Source: Arion vulgaris (taxonomy: Eukaryota; Mollusca; Gastropoda; Stylommatophora; Arionidae). From it: DNA of 64,000 nucleotides. A program made the translations under genes and the position numbers. The DNA lies in assembly GCA_020796225.1 (NCBI GenBank), contig CM036753.1, positions 85,718,941 through 85,782,940 of the forward strand. Reading direction: 5' to 3'. Numbering within the stretch: the stretch's first letter is position 1; every line of letters starts with the position of its first letter. The notes beneath the pieces were generated by a model. It was not told the DNA's origin. It was given only the letters and a program-made list of their open reading frames with translations, and did not search any database. This document shows positions 41,641-54,107 of the stretch, piece by piece.

Positions 41641-42483
41641 CTGCCGGTTGTATGTCTGGTAGATCTGGTCTACTTAAAAGTTTTTTCAAAATGTTATATA
41701 ATTATCTTACTTTGCTCTTGTATGTTGATTATCAAATTTCTATTTATGTTTTAAAGAAGACAATTCCTCTTATTCTTTTACTTGGATACAGACCGACAAA
41801 GCTGTCAGGGGTCTTGTAAGACAACAGCAAAATTTCTCCACTTTTTTTTCCCCTGATTCAGAAGCAACATGAGCTTTCAGCTCTTCGGCTCGGTGCCATG
41901 GACATCGTAACCCTTCGGTGCCACGAACACTGTAAATCTGGAGAACCTGTGACTTTTCTGCCAGAATGCTGAATTGAGCCCGCACTCACAGATGGCTTGT
42001 CACCCTTTGTCCAACGCTCTACGAACACGCTGGGCAGGCGAGAGAAATTTCTCCACCGTGTTCAATCATTGGCCGTCCTTCGCATGGTGTCTCAAGTTTT
42101 AGTCCCACTATTCATATCCTTCCTCCCTGTTCTCAACACAATTGTCTTTATTCTACATCTCATTCGTCTTTCCTCTGAATGCACTATTTGATCTTTATGT
42201 TTAATCTGTTCCAATTGTTATTGTTAAGTAACTACCAAATTTCAGTACACATGCACAAACACTCATTATATATAATTTGTCAAGTCTGATTGATGTGTGC
42301 TGGAAGTGATGTAAATGTGCTATTTTCACTCACAAACTTCATTCGTCGACAATTTACCAGTAATTTATCTGCAAAAAAATACTCTCCCAGTTCAAAATAC
42401 ATATTACGTGAGTAAAACGTCGTATGTAACAGGAAACGTGTGATCCATTCGTAGTGAAGCTTAATGCTTGCGGTGTACACGCA
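41641..42483. other. No gene recognised
   Basis: Only short open frames in several registers occur. None has a recognisable motif or exon signals. Confidence 0.45.
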
Positions 42484-42491
42484 CGTGTATC

Positions 42492-43693
42492 CAGAGCCGG
42501 ATTAGCCTAGTAGTAGAAGTAGCAAATGCTACGGGCCCCGCGCTTCTAGGGGGCCCTGCGCCTATGTGACAGATGAAAATGGAAAAATAACCAGATGTTA
42601 TATCAAAAACACGCAAGCTGTCTGAATTTTAAATGTCGTGTGTGATGGTGCTGAATCCAACGAAATCGAAGCAGAAAATACAGAAGACGTGTCCTACTGT
42701 GTAGTAGATGAAAGCAGTGCTATAGAAGAATCATCATTACCAATATTACCATTAAGATCAGCAACTCTTCACGATTTAGCTACATTTTTCACAAGACAAA
42801 CTGAAATCGAATGTACAACAAGTCCTCCCAATTTAGCCATATCATCTTCAAGCCAAAGAGAGAGGCAGAAAGCACAGCACATGCTTCTAATGTAGCAACA
42901 TCATCTACAAGCCAAAAACACAACGAAAGTAAAATGTACTCCAACGATATTGGTGAATGGCCAAACAACTTCAAACAATCCACGATTTTGTCGAAAGTCG
43001 TTTTTCACATACACAAATACACCAACAAACAAAACTCACGTGAAAGATTGGTTGTGTTATACAGAAACTAAAGGACAACTGTTCTGTTTTGTTTGAAAAG
43101 TGATTGATTTAGGCTGTACCATAGAGTGACTGGTGTATTTGGAATACTCAGGCAGTTAAAATCTATTACAGAGGAAGAGATCTTGAAAAGAACTCCAAAT
43201 ATTGTCAGCTCTTACCAAGAGGATTTGAAGAAAGCCTAGGCGACGAACTTATGCAGTTCACTGAACTTCTTAAAACTAATGTAGATGCTGCTATTTGCAA
43301 CGAAAAGCACGAGGCTCTAGAACTGCAATTTTATAAACTTATAATGGAAAATTTATTAGAGTCGTGTTTCCCAAATGTAGAAATAGTCTTACGAAATTAC
43401 TAGTTTTTAATGATTTCTAACTGCAGCGGAGAACGTTCTTTTTCAACATTAAAGTGTATAAAAGTGAGTTAAGGAACATGATGGGACAAGATCGTCTAAA
43501 TAACCTCACCTTAATGAACATTGAAAGTAATTTACTTAGAGAAATTGATTTGTCTAGTATTATCTCTAAATTTGCTCACATTAAATCAAGAAAAGTTTGT
43601 TTGTAAAAGTTGTGTTTTATTTTATTATCATACAAAACCTAGGGCCCGCGCTAAAATTTGCTACGGGCCCCGCGCTAGCCTAATCCGGCACTG
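42492..43693 (+). mobile_element. hAT element 2, decayed, with terminal repeats
   Basis: Terminal inverted repeats cagagccggattagcctag (left) and, on the minus strand, cagtgccggattaggctag (right) are followed inward by a shared gctacgggccccgcgct block. An 8-bp target duplication, cgtgtatc, flanks the element (42484-42491 and 43694-43701). Inside are scattered transposase pieces: KDWL/YTETKGQLFCF near 43040-43095, the SGERSFSTLK region near 43425-43455, and GQDRLNNLTLMNIESNLLRE then IDLSSII near 43485-43570. These are hAT zinc-finger-adjacent and dimerisation motifs. Many frameshifts are present. Confidence 0.9.
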
Positions 43694-43734
43694 CGTGTAT
43701 CCCAGACTAAAATTACTACAGACAGACATATATA

Positions 43735-43806
43735 CAGATATACTATAGACAGATATACTACAGACAGATATACTATATTTCCCAGAATTTGTGTGTGTGT
43801 GTGTGT
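43735..43806. repeat. 17-bp tandem repeat and (GT)n
   Basis: Three copies of agacagatatactatag-like units are followed by a short gtgtgtgtgtgtgtgt run at 43791-43806. Confidence 0.8.
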
Positions 43807-43964
43807 CCTCTCATTCACGGCCTCAATTTACATCCAAAATTCACCAAACTTTGCAAATATACTTCTTATACAAATCTGAGTTCAACTAAAAAAAATGGTC
43901 GAAATCGGATCAAAATTCGTTAAAAAAATTAATAAAATCGAATTTGTGATGTCTAATCCACCGT

Positions 43965-44480
43965 CTCAGGTCACCACGTGACCGCTACCAAATACACTTT
44001 CCTTCATGTACCAATAGTTACCATATTTGCATAAATCAAAGGGATCTTCTTTTCTTTTGTCCTTCTCTGCTTTTTTGCCGCTAGGCGTAGCAGGTTTAAC
44101 TGATGATCGGTTTCGAGACAATGCACGCTCGGTCGCTTGATATGGTGTGGTATTGTGGAGTTTTAAGATGTCTGTAACTCCATCAACCCATCCTTTTCTT
44201 GGTCTGCCCTTTCCTCTTGATGATTCCATTTTCAGGTTGTACGCTCTTGCAACTGGTGTATTCGGATTCATTCTGACCAAGTGGTCAAACCATTTGAGTC
44301 TCTGTTTTCAATAAATCTAATAGCAGGTGTTGTTCCGACTGTTCTTCTAATTTCCTCATTTCTTATATGGTCTCTTCTTGTTTTATTTACTGCTTTCCTC
44401 ATGCATCTCATTTCGCATGTGGCAATTTTTCTTTTGTCAGTGCCCATGTTTGGCTCTGGTAGCACAGTGTTGGTATAAAG
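43965..44480 (-). mobile_element. LINE fragment, end of reverse transcriptase ORF
   Basis: Minus-strand frames read ATCEMRCMRKAVNKTRRDHI then RNEEIRRTVGTTP. After one frameshift comes WFDHLVRMNPNTPVARAYNL then GKGRPRKGWVDGV. This is the EMRFLRKxxGKTRRDRIRNE ... HLVRM ... GRPRKRW signature of a common LINE type. Confidence 0.85.
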
Positions 44481-44929
44481 ATTGAATTATTTAATCGTTT
44501 GGTATCAAAGGGATACAATCACTAAATTGACCGAGCGGCTACGAACATCATGGATTATGTCCCTGAATTACGGTTTTTTTTTTCTTTGTTACGTTCCCTC
44601 ACGTATTATACAGTACTGGAAGCCAGTGCCAGTGACATTTAGTGAAGTTCGACTTCTCTATCAGATTTCCCGCCGTTTTGTGCCTGTGGTGAGGTCGTTC
44701 CTCTACATTGTATGACAAACACTCTTTAATGATCTATTTAATGTCGACCTTATTTTTTTGCGTTGATTTGATCAAACTGTATAATTTTCATGTCATTATA
44801 ACTTCATCTTTCTGTTTCAAACTATGCTATATGAATTTTAAAATAAATATTCTGTTAAATATTAAAATAATTATTCACTTTTGTCAAAATTCCGCAGGTC
44901 AGGTTTATTATTATTATTATTAAAATATG
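44481..44929. other. No gene recognised
   Basis: AT-rich stretch ending in a short (TTA)n run at 44905-44921. It has no coding signature. Confidence 0.45.
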
Positions 44930-45362
44930 CAATGCCGCCTAAGAAAAGAAGACTATTCAATCACACAAGAAGTGACTCTAAACGAAGAGCAGCACGTTCG
45001 AACCATTAAAATCGTTTATCGACGACATAGCCAATTCAACCAACTTCTTCAATAATATTCAAAAATACAATTTAGGTTTTTAGATGACATCTCTTGGAAC
45101 GGTTTACACAGTTCCTCATCAAGGATTGATACCCACTTTCAAAATTCAAGATCACATATATCATCAATTATGTTCATTTTTTAACACTACCAAACGAATA
45201 CCCACAATTTATTGAAATTTACTTCATAGATAATGAAGAAGCTCAGGCAAATCAGTGCATCCACTGTAATATGGGACTAATCAAAATATGATATTAGCTA
45301 TTCAACATATGCTACATATGTGCAAAAGCTATATCAGAAGTTTTAAGTCGGTATTAGATTAG
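44930..45362 (+). mobile_element. Helitron fragment (N-terminal helicase-like region)
   Basis: Starts ATGCCGCCTAAGAAAAGAAG, encoding MPPKKRRLFNHTRSDSKRRA. After frame changes it reads LYTVPHQGLIPTFKIQDHIY then HQLCSFLTLPNEYPQFIEIY, and then LAIQHMLHMCKSYIRSFKSV. The block PTFKIQxxIYH...LPLPxxxPxFxxIYF...QxML...YxxxFK is the hallmark start of Helitron Rep/helicase proteins. The rest of the protein is absent; a LINE fragment begins directly after. Confidence 0.8.
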
Positions 45363-45600
45363 TCCTTCGGGCATATAATGCGAAGAGAAGGTTTAGAACA
45401 TTTGGTGACTACAGGTAAAATTCAGGGAAGGAGAGATCGTGGAAGACAATGTTGGATGGCCTGACATCATGGTTCGACAAAATATCGACGTCAGAACTGA
45501 TTACATGCACCAAGCAAAGAGAGTTGTGGAGAGACATGATCGCTACGCCGGCAGGCATGGCACTTGATTGATTAGATTAGTTGCCAACGGACGACATGAA
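45363..45600 (+). mobile_element. LINE fragment, end of reverse transcriptase ORF
   Basis: Reads FGHIMRREGLEHLVTTGKIQ then GRRDRGRQ, and in a shifted frame the SKESCGETxSLRRQAWH equivalent of the usual REVWRSMxxxAxWHGT end. It joins the Helitron fragment at about 45362. Confidence 0.75.
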
Positions 45601-45674
45601 AATTGCAATCCGCGCCGACGAGACAATAATCTGCAACTTATATCCAGAGGGATGTCGTGTTAATTAGCTAGTGG

Positions 45675-45675
<1 letters not shown>

Positions 45676-45736
<61 letters not shown>
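45676..45736. repeat. (AT)n microsatellite
   Basis: About 30 AT units, ending in tataagatctt. Confidence 0.97.
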
Positions 45737-47400
45737 ATCTTTTGGGGCAGTAGCACAAATGCACCATGTCTTCTTACATAAGTTCACACCATATCGGTCA
45801 TACATACTCTTACGGCGATGTTTTCGTTACAAATTTAGTTTACACGCCGAAATAAATTGCCATACAAACAATCATTGTTAGTCTTTCACGACAAGCTTTG
45901 GTAGGGTACATTTATTATTCGAATTTTTTTTTCAATAAGGGTTATTTGTTTTCAACAAATATACACACTTTTTCGTTTACACAAGAGTGCGTGTTCGAAG
46001 GGTAATAATAATACATATTATTTCTGAACATTATAATACAGTTATGCCCTTTCAAATTGCAGAAAATCTTCATTCCTCTGTCGTGCAGACTTTTGCGTTC
46101 AGACATAGCAACTGCGCTAAAGAAATCCATATAAATGGCAGGATACAGTGGAGTGACATGAAACGATGATGATACTGCCAATCTTCAGTCTAACATGATG
46201 TTGATTACATGGTACTTGTGTCTGAGTCAACAGGCAAACGTTTATGCATTATGCAAATCTGTCCCAACTGTTGATATGCAACCATACTATCACACTGATT
46301 GTCGTATATAATTATCTTAACAAATAAATAAAAAATATATTTGACCAACTACAGAAACTAGTCAATTCATCTTTTTGTCAGTAAAACTGTTAAATGACAT
46401 TCTCCTCCATCAGGAACAACATAAAATAGCAAAGAATAAAACAAGAGACTTTTTTCTTTACTTATTTATTCCATGAAGGTAATGCTCAGATACTGAAGGC
46501 ACAACATTACATCAAATTTAGCATTATGTCAAAACAGCAAAAATCAAAATGACTAGTCAAGTTAACAAGCAAATATACACGTAAATCATCGCATACTATT
46601 AAAAATCAGAATGATGTACTTATGATGATTTTTTGTGTGCAAAACTAACATCATAAAATTTTTCAAGCTAACTTTTCTCAAGCAATAGATCCCCGAACAA
46701 GAAGATCCCTGATCCCTTTGACCCCCTCCACTGATTGGTATAAATTTAAATTGTGCATATATTACTATAACTATTTATGACAGTTCAGGACACCTTCTAC
46801 CCTTAATTAATGTTAATATTCTATTCAGAATTCTGAGCTGTCAATAGATAATATTACATTGTCTAATTTTCTATATGCTTTGGTATCTTTCAGTTAGTGA
46901 TCATTTGTAGTAGCTCATATTGTTTACTATTTCATAAGATGAGAGAATATATTGTAATTTGTGGTTTTAATTTGCTAATTTATTTATTCACGTAAACCTC
47001 CATAGGCTTACATGGATCTATTGTCTTGGATATGCGAGTGGAGAATTTACATCAACAGCACTGATTGTCAAGAAGTTGAAGATGGCTACAGTGGATGTTC
47101 TTTAGTCACTTGGCGACCCCCTGTTGGATGAGGATACTAAAATTGATGTTAAATCATATCCAGGGATTTAAGGACCTGGATACCTGAGGGACAGAGAGAT
47201 GAGTGTGTTTAACCAGCGAGCCACAGGAACCACCAGTATAAGTACCCTTCAACATCTGTTGGGAGAGATTTGTGTACATATGGAGACTCCCTGGAGTGCT
47301 ATGACGTTGGTTCAGTAACCAAAAGTGAATTGACTCCACTCTACATACTTTGTTACAAAAAATGTATTGCCTGTAAAATAGGGACTATTTTAACCTAATA
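45737..47400. other. No gene recognised
   Basis: Low-complexity AT-rich DNA. Open frames at 45942-46181 (-) and 45987-46169 (+) overlap one another and show no motif. Confidence 0.45.
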
Positions 47401-47404
47401 ACAA

Positions 47405-47650
47405 GTAGCACTCTGTAAACAAAGGGGTCCCTGTGCTAAGTCGATTGACTTACACTCTGAAGGTCTTGGGTTCGAAATGAGCCGCACCATTCACAAGTCT
47501 ATTTTTTTTGGTGATACATAGTATTGTTGCCGGAGTTAAAGTTTGTGTATCGTAGGTGGTGTGCCATTTCTGTGGAGAAAAACTGAGCCATATAGGGAAA
47601 CCTGGTGCAATGAAGTAAGTTAACCTTTCGTCTTTAGACACTTTAAGCAC
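47405..47650 (+). repeat. tRNA-derived SINE S1, copy 2
   Basis: Begins gggtccctgtgctaagtcga. The B box-like gggttcgaaat follows at 47469, then accattcacaagt. The conserved body ggtggtgtgccatttctgtg then gagaaaaactgagccatat lies at 47555-47595, and the end is cgtctttagacac. It matches the copy at 53215-53475 along its whole length. Confidence 0.75.
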
Positions 47651-48175
47651 ATATATATTTAATTTAAGTCAATGTTAACAGTACGTAGGATGGGCACCAC
47701 AGGTTATCTGCATAACTGTAGAAATATCTATGAAATACAAATTAACAATGTTTTTATAAATGTATAGTTTAAACATAACTACATTAAATATAATTACAAT
47801 TACATACTAGCAGTGAAACTGATTAACAATGACAAAAGTTTCACAAAACATAGACATGGCAATTTACAACAAAAAGCAGCGGGGTTGGAAACTTTTGAGC
47901 TTCTCTGATGGCTTTGAATTTCTCTTTTAGTCTTCTTTGTAAAATTGGTATTAATGGTATATATTGTTTCAATGAACAATGGTTTCTTGGAACAATGTAT
48001 AAACTGTTTTATTACCTACTATACTAGTGTATCAAGTGCAACATTGAACTATTTCAGTTATGTATTTTTTTTTTTTTAAATGGAGAACAATGATGCTACA
48101 TTCATGTAACGTTTTATTAAAATGTATATCCTAACACTTGGGTACATGAACTTTGTTTATATAAAAGTCAGATGT
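47651..48175. other. No gene recognised
   Basis: AT-rich sequence with a T-run at 48067-48078. No feature was recognised. Confidence 0.45.
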
Positions 48176-48408
48176 GTGTTGCCAGGGTCCGCAAGGGAAG
48201 CAAATAATAGTACCACTGCGACCTACAAGGCATGTCATAAGAGGCGACTGATGTAGGAACTAGGAAGCTACCCTGGTAAATGAAAAGTATCGCTGGCCTA
48301 CTTGTAGGAGCACCACTGACACAAAGCACAATTGCTCTTAGGCTCAGATCATATACAAATCACACAGAGTGGTCGATATGAAGCGTTTGAAGAAGAAGAT
48401 ATAAAAAT
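48176..48408 (+). repeat. SINE-like repeat S2, copy 3
   Basis: Head ggtccgcaagggaagcaaat and cctacaaggcatgtcataag, body gaagctaccctggtaaatga and ttgctcttaggctcagatca, end gtggtcgatatgaagcgttt then gaagaagaag. This is one of the two best-preserved copies. Confidence 0.8.
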
Positions 48409-48950
48409 TAAATTGGCAGTTTTTGTGAGCTAGCATTACCAAAAGTATTATAAAAGTACTATGTTAAACTGTCTATCACCAAAATGCTACTACATTTCCT
48501 GATGAATGTGTCCTGTTTAAGCTTAAAGAGTAAAATGTTCTTGATCATATTTCTTATTGTGTCAAATATTCTTTTCTAACAATATATGCATACATGAATG
48601 ATGATGTGTGTATGTCAAGGATGTGGTTGATTCTGTCATGGAATGACTTATGCATTAATCAGGAAGTGAAGAAATCGATAGGAAGTGATTAAATTAATAA
48701 TCAGGAAATGATTAAATAAATAATCAGAAAGTGATTCAATCAATAATCAGAAAATGATGGAAGCAATAGTCAGGAAGTAATATTCAAGAAGTAATTGAAT
48801 CAACAGACATTCTAATTGAACTTCAGATGTGCTTGTTACTACACAATAAATACATATATAGGAACAAATAGTTTATTATGTAAGCATTAAATGTACAGAA
48901 TAACAAATAACAAAGTTATAACAATGGAATAGAATATAATAACAACACAA
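48409..48950. other. Anonymous DNA with a degenerate minisatellite
   Basis: At 48655-48800 the block aatcaggaagtgattaaat recurs about five times at 25-30-base spacing, with variation. No gene was recognised. Confidence 0.6.
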
Positions 48951-49389
48951 AATGCACTTTTATTTTATATACATTAGCCACATCTCATGTCAGGAATAGT
49001 TATATTGAAGCTCACTTGTTTCATGTTGCTGACATTTTCTGTCAGTTTTAATATTAGGTCTTTTCATTTTAAAATCTATGCGATGTTGTCATACTTTTTA
49101 TTCTCTTCCCATTGTTTTGTCTGTGTCTTTATCACACCTACCCACCAATCAATCAATCTCCTCTTTGTGTTCTGTTTAAAACATATGACTTCCACAAGAG
49201 ATTTTCATTGTTGCCATTCTACAGGCCTTTCTACCAATTGTTTCCCACATCAGGACCACAATCTTTCAACTCTCCTACCATCATTTTGTCTCTATGCTTT
49301 CTTTCGATGTCCAAACCAATGCCACTACAGGCATAAAAGATACATGCATAGTGCATCTCCATCTTTATATATTAATGATCATCTCCAAT
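48951..49389. other. Open frame without recognisable motif
   Basis: A plus-strand frame at 48987-49391 is rich in Ser, Phe, Cys and His and resembles the antisense of a decayed LINE rather than a gene. The LINE fragment at 49390-49640 on the minus strand continues beyond it, supporting that view. Confidence 0.35.
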
Positions 49390-49640
49390 GATACACTGTT
49401 TGTTTGTTTTAAAAACTTTTAATTGTATATAATATTTGGTTAGAAAATTTGCAGGATTCTTCTTAAACATTTATTTTGGAATGTCTCCAACTTGTGTATG
49501 TTGTTGTAGGTCATTTTTCAGCACTTGCTACCATATAATAACACTTCCAGAAAACTGCTTCTACATATTTTAATTTTGTTTAAATTCTTAATCCTGTGGC
49601 ATTCCAGATTTTGTTGAGCCTGGCAAAAGTTTGATTTGTT
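49390..49640 (-). mobile_element. LINE fragment, reverse transcriptase C-terminal part
   Basis: The minus strand reads LLYGSKC, KMTYNNIHKLETFQNKCLRR and ILQIF. This is the VLLYGSExW...LQxFxNKCLRRIL segment of endonuclease-type LINEs. A frameshift and a stop interrupt it. Confidence 0.65.
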
Positions 49641-50925
49641 TTCTAAATTTTTAAAATTATGTCTTTTTCTGAATTACTCCCCTACGATATTGTACTTTCC
49701 AGGTATATAAAATCTTGAACTTCCTCTATGAACTTCATATTAGGTCTTTCTATTTCTGAATTTACAGTATGTTCTTGCTTTTCTTTCTTTTCATGTTCTC
49801 TGTCTGTGCCTTCATATTAGGCTTTTACATTTCTTACTTTGTATCAAGTTCTGGCTTATTTTCACTTTTATTTTTTACTACTCATGATTTTTTCTTTTAC
49901 CGACAATTGATCTAACATTGCAAGTCATTGTTTTTTATTTTCATCTTTCTTACATTTTTTGCAAATTGAATTTTAAACTTTCATACAAATTTTATACCAT
50001 TCAATAGTTCATACTTTCTCCCTTCCATCCATAATTCAATCCCTACATTTTTCTGTTCTTCCATTTATAGTTTACTTTCTTTCATCTCTCACTCGCTCTC
50101 TGACATCTGCTGTACCAAATGACAAAGTCACTGCTTACACAAGTCTACTAGCATATGAAACAAATGTACAAAAAGTGTTAATAAATGCTGCCGGTAAATG
50201 ATGATAGCATAATTAATAGACTGTTTCAGTCTGTTCATGTTTTATTGATTGCTTGTTGCAAGCTCTGGGCTAAAGGCCAAGAGTATAAAGTCCATGCTAC
50301 GTATGAAAACAAGATGTCAAAGCTAAATATAGAAAGTAGCAGCTCCTAGAATGAAGGTGAAAAGTAGTTAAATTAATGATAACATAACCATTGGTAAGCA
50401 GTACATCAAGTTCCAATTAAGAAAGTATAATTTACATAACAAAATGAGGAGTGAATAATCCAGATGAGAAACAAATCATTGAATAAATAAAACAATACAA
50501 ACTGAAACAAATCACAGATTGAATAGAAGAAAGTCAATGAATACATAAAAATTGATTGTTATAATTGTGCTTGTTATTATCAAGTAAGGGACTGACTAAG
50601 TAGTGACTTAGTCTCTAGTCATACAAGTATGACAACTCACTGAATATTGATGTCTCATGTTATCTGCATATGTTTTAACTGATCTATGTGATTGTATATT
50701 TTAACTGATCTATGTGATTTATTTAGAATTTGTGGTCTCTATGAGTTTTAATGTTAACATTTTTCATACCATCTTGTTAGATTGTTCAGTATTTGTTATT
50801 GAATTTACTTTCATTATTTCTTAGAAGATGTAATTTGATAGATTATTATTAAGTCTAAAATATGAAACATTCTGTTATAGCAAGTTGTCATTCTCTGCAG
50901 TTAAAACTGTCACATTCTTTATGCC
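49641..50925. other. No gene recognised
   Basis: Pyrimidine-rich then AT-rich DNA. A short direct repeat (ttttaactgatctatgtgat) occurs twice at 50671-50720. Part of 49641-50100 may be the 5' continuation of the minus-strand LINE but is too decayed to show. Confidence 0.4.
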
Positions 50926-50929
50926 TACA

Positions 50930-51190
50930 TATCTCCAACAAACCTGCTGCCTTGCAGGTCAGCTGGGGACAGCCAAAGGCTGACGGAGAGCGAACCCAGT
51001 AAACGCTGGCTAAAACTGAACACATCGCCTAAGGATAAGCACCAGAGCTCCAAATGGTGCTGGAGTTGTGACAAAACATACCCATGCTAAGGCTGCATGA
51101 ATCAGATTTCACATGAAAGAGATTTATGGGGGAATCTGGTACATCTGTCTATGCAGTGATTGTGCGAGAAAGAGAGAGATATCCCCAATA
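50930..51190 (+). mobile_element. LINE 3' end with zinc-finger remnant
   Basis: Contains the frame KHQSSKWCWSCDKTYPC-stop-GC followed by an H-rich stretch. This resembles the CxxCxKxxxxKxxxxxHxxxxH finger at the end of LINE ORF2 proteins. It is short and broken. Confidence 0.4.
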
Positions 51191-53210
51191 TGTATTTTGT
51201 GAATCTTGTTTTCCTGTAGTAATTCTCCCTGTCTGCAGTTAAAACTATTCAAGGTCATTATTTCTTGAGCCTAACATATCCATGAACTGTATTCTATGAG
51301 TCTTGTTTTATATCAGCAATTTCTCACTCTTTGCAATTAAAGCTGTTCAAGGCCATCATTTCTTAAGACAACAAATTTTTAACCTTGAAATGCAGTCGTT
51401 GAGTCTAATTGTATTGTTACTCTATAATGAAGAGTTGATAGAGAATAATTCAGTAGGTAACTTTCTTCTACATTTCTTGTGTATCTGATAGTCTGTTTTT
51501 AAGTCTGTTGTTTGTTGTAATTATAAATGAAAACACCTCCCAAATAAAATCAAACAATGACAGCATTCATAAAGAATTGATATGAAACATAAATAATGAA
51601 AATGATGAATTAACAAAGAATTACAAACTAAGAAGGAAATATAACAGAAAGAATCAAAAACAAATTTGCAAATCAAGAACATTTAAATTCAAACCGGTCA
51701 GTAAGAAAAATAACCGGCTGGTTCCTCCTCTAGGTATGTTACCTGAACGTCCAGGTGGTTAAAGGTACAAGTGCATCCAAATACATTAAGCACATATTAC
51801 TTTGTTATTCAAAGTTCATTATTCAAGTAGAAATCTTTTCTGGACAATCGGTTTCAAATAAATCAATGAAATCTTGATGTGAGTTTCATTAGTGTAAAAA
51901 TAAAAGGTATCAAGTAGAATTATCCAAATAATGTCCCCCACTTTACTAAAATATTGATGCTATTTTGAAGCAACTCAACTGTTGTGATATTTTTTCTTTT
52001 ATTTCAAGCTCTTTACTTTTTCAGATCACACAATTTTATCAGCTTTTAATCTCAAGTTTCAAATGTCCATTACCTGCAGCAAATACTATCAGATATAGCC
52101 ATATCACTTCAGAGATGTGCCACTACAGCTTCTGCTTTAAACTGGATCACAAATGGGGTATAAAATTATCGGAAATACCCTATGGAAAACACATGACATG
52201 CAATAACATGCCCAGAGTGGAAAAAGGACATTTTAAACAGATTTGGAGATTGAGTCTTCTTGTGGAATTGAAGAATGCAAATTTTCATGGGAAGCTATGA
52301 AGAAAACAACAAGACAGAGAAAAGTAGAGGACAACTATTTAAAGCCATATGCTCCATGAGAAGAGAAAAAAAATTAGAAGGAAAAGAAGAAAAATGGGAT
52401 TTAGGATAGGATACAGTGAATGGGTTGTCAGTCAGCAAACTAGAGCTGACCAAGATTCCTCTGTCGCCAAGTAGTGATAGGCTGCATTACTGCAGTTTGG
52501 TTAAGCAAGTAGATATCAACAAAGAAAGGCAAATCTGGTCCCAAAAATGCTATTCTTAAAATGGATGTGTCATGTCAAAAGGTGCGGATCTCAGTTTTAA
52601 TTAATGTAAACTGTGACACTACATAAATGACATCATTTTCAGGTTGAACAACAAGGATTCTCACAGAGAGAAAACTGCAAGTTGGAGATTGTATTACTTT
52701 TGCTTCTCTTTGGTATCCTCATTTAACACAGCAAAGAGAGAATAGCAACATATGTGGAGGTTTCTTCAGAATTGTTGTGACGCACTGGTTATACCTCAAT
52801 ACATATAACACCACGCCAGTTGTGTCAATTAGCATGCTTGTTATGCACTGTCATTTTCTATGCTCCCAAATACTTGATACACAGTGGTTTGTGCACTTGC
52901 TTATTAGACAAGTGGCCCCAGGTTTTAAATCTCCAGTTGTAATGAGATTTTCAGCATGTGCTATTCTCCAACCTGCAGAACTCTCTCAGATCGATCCAGC
53001 CCATGTGATACTAGAGAAACAATGGAAGTAATCGAACGTGTGATGTAGACCACATCATTCATCATGTGCTATCGATCACGGCCCTATGTAGACCACATCA
53101 TTCATCATGTGCCATTGATCACAGGTTCTACCGAGCCTAACACCTTATTCCCAAATATATCATGTATGGAAATGGACTACACTTTTTTTAATAGACTATG
53201 TCAGGTAAAG
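51191..53210. other. Anonymous DNA
   Basis: No gene was recognised. A plus-strand frame of 111 codons at 51965-52300 has an acceptor-like tttactttttcag in front of it but no known motif. A 46-bp duplication (atgtagaccacatcattcat catgtgc...) lies at 53043-53124. Confidence 0.35.
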
Positions 53211-53214
53211 TATG

Positions 53215-53475
53215 AGGAGGGTCTCTATGGCGATGTGATTAAGCCTTTGCTTTGCTTTCCGAAGCTCAAAGTTTCAAATCTGGAACAGGGCAGTTCTGTT
53301 CACAAGTGCAGTTTTTCCAGAGACCCTTAGAATTGTTGCTGGAGCTACAGAGGTTGTGCTTTGTGCAATACTAGGCGGGTGGTTTGCCATCTCTGTGGAG
53401 AAGGACCGAGCCATATGGGGTAAAACCCGGGCAGTGAAATCAATCCTTCGACTTTGGACCTTTAGACTTTAGGTA
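53215..53475 (+). repeat. tRNA-derived SINE S1, copy 3
   Basis: Tracks the copy at 47405-47650. It has a degenerate B box (agtttcaaatctgg), gttcacaagtgcag, gctggagctacagaggttgt, gggtggtttgccatctctgt then ggagaaggaccgagccatat, and a ctttagac end. Confidence 0.75.
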
Positions 53476-53882
53476 AAGTATAATAAATGCAATGATCGTC
53501 TTTATCAATTCTACTTAAGCGAGTACAGTTCTATATTGGTGCTGTAGAACAAGGAAATAATCAGAAAGTCATTTTTATTAAAGAGCTCACATAAACTGAT
53601 CAAATAATGCACAATCTGTCAATAACGCTAATGACTGGCAGTTATCATATTGCTTACTTCCCCTATCTTTACTTGTTTATGATTTGAAGCAGCTAAATGA
53701 TAGATATTAACTGATTGCTTGTTTCCACCTACTAGAGAGCTATGCACCATGAGAAAATAGCAAATTTTGTCTGCTCTTGATTCCAGAACTTAACAATGGC
53801 TGATTTAATTATTTGCCTAGTTCAGTCCTCATGCAGCAAAGTATAGATCTAGCAGTCATTTGGGCCTATACTCTTTTGTATA

Positions 53883-54049
53883 TTAAGTTGATTTGTGAAG
53901 CTGATAGTATTTTTTAATGAACTTTTTCTCCCAGTGTCGATGTCGAAGCTTGACAGGTTTGGCATCAGGTCGAAGTTTATGTAAGATCTTAGTCACATCT
54001 GGTTGTTGTGGTGGAGGTGGAATGTAAGACATGTTACTACAGTCAGAAT
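53883..54049 (-). CDS. Dae4-like gene, last exon (basic proline-containing tail)
   Basis: Acceptor TTATTTCCAG precedes an open segment that joins in phase with the exon at 56005-56167 (G + AT = D). It then reads SDCSNMSYIPPPPQQPDVTK, ILHKLRPDAKPVKLRHRHWE and KKFIKKYYQLHKST, ending in TAA at 53883-53885. The tail is strongly basic and has a PPPPQQP stretch. Bacterial Tae4 proteins end near the barrel, so this looks like a eukaryotic addition. Its role is unknown; a cationic tail could bind anionic cell-wall polymers or be a processing signal (inference). Confidence 0.65.
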
Positions 54050-54107
54050 CTGGAAATAATAAAAGGTGAAATAGATTAATCTGTGGTGGACAAATTTACT
54101 AACAGCC

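Noticed and set aside
45676..45736. A regulatory TATA-rich element.
   Set aside because: It is a simple (AT)n microsatellite with no gene downstream.
48987..49391. A 134-codon Ser/Phe/Cys-rich frame as a gene.
   Set aside because: It has no motif or splice context and lies antisense to a LINE fragment.
51965..52300. A 111-codon frame preceded by an acceptor-like sequence as an exon.
   Set aside because: No recognised domain, no donor at its end and no neighbouring exon; kept only as a remark.
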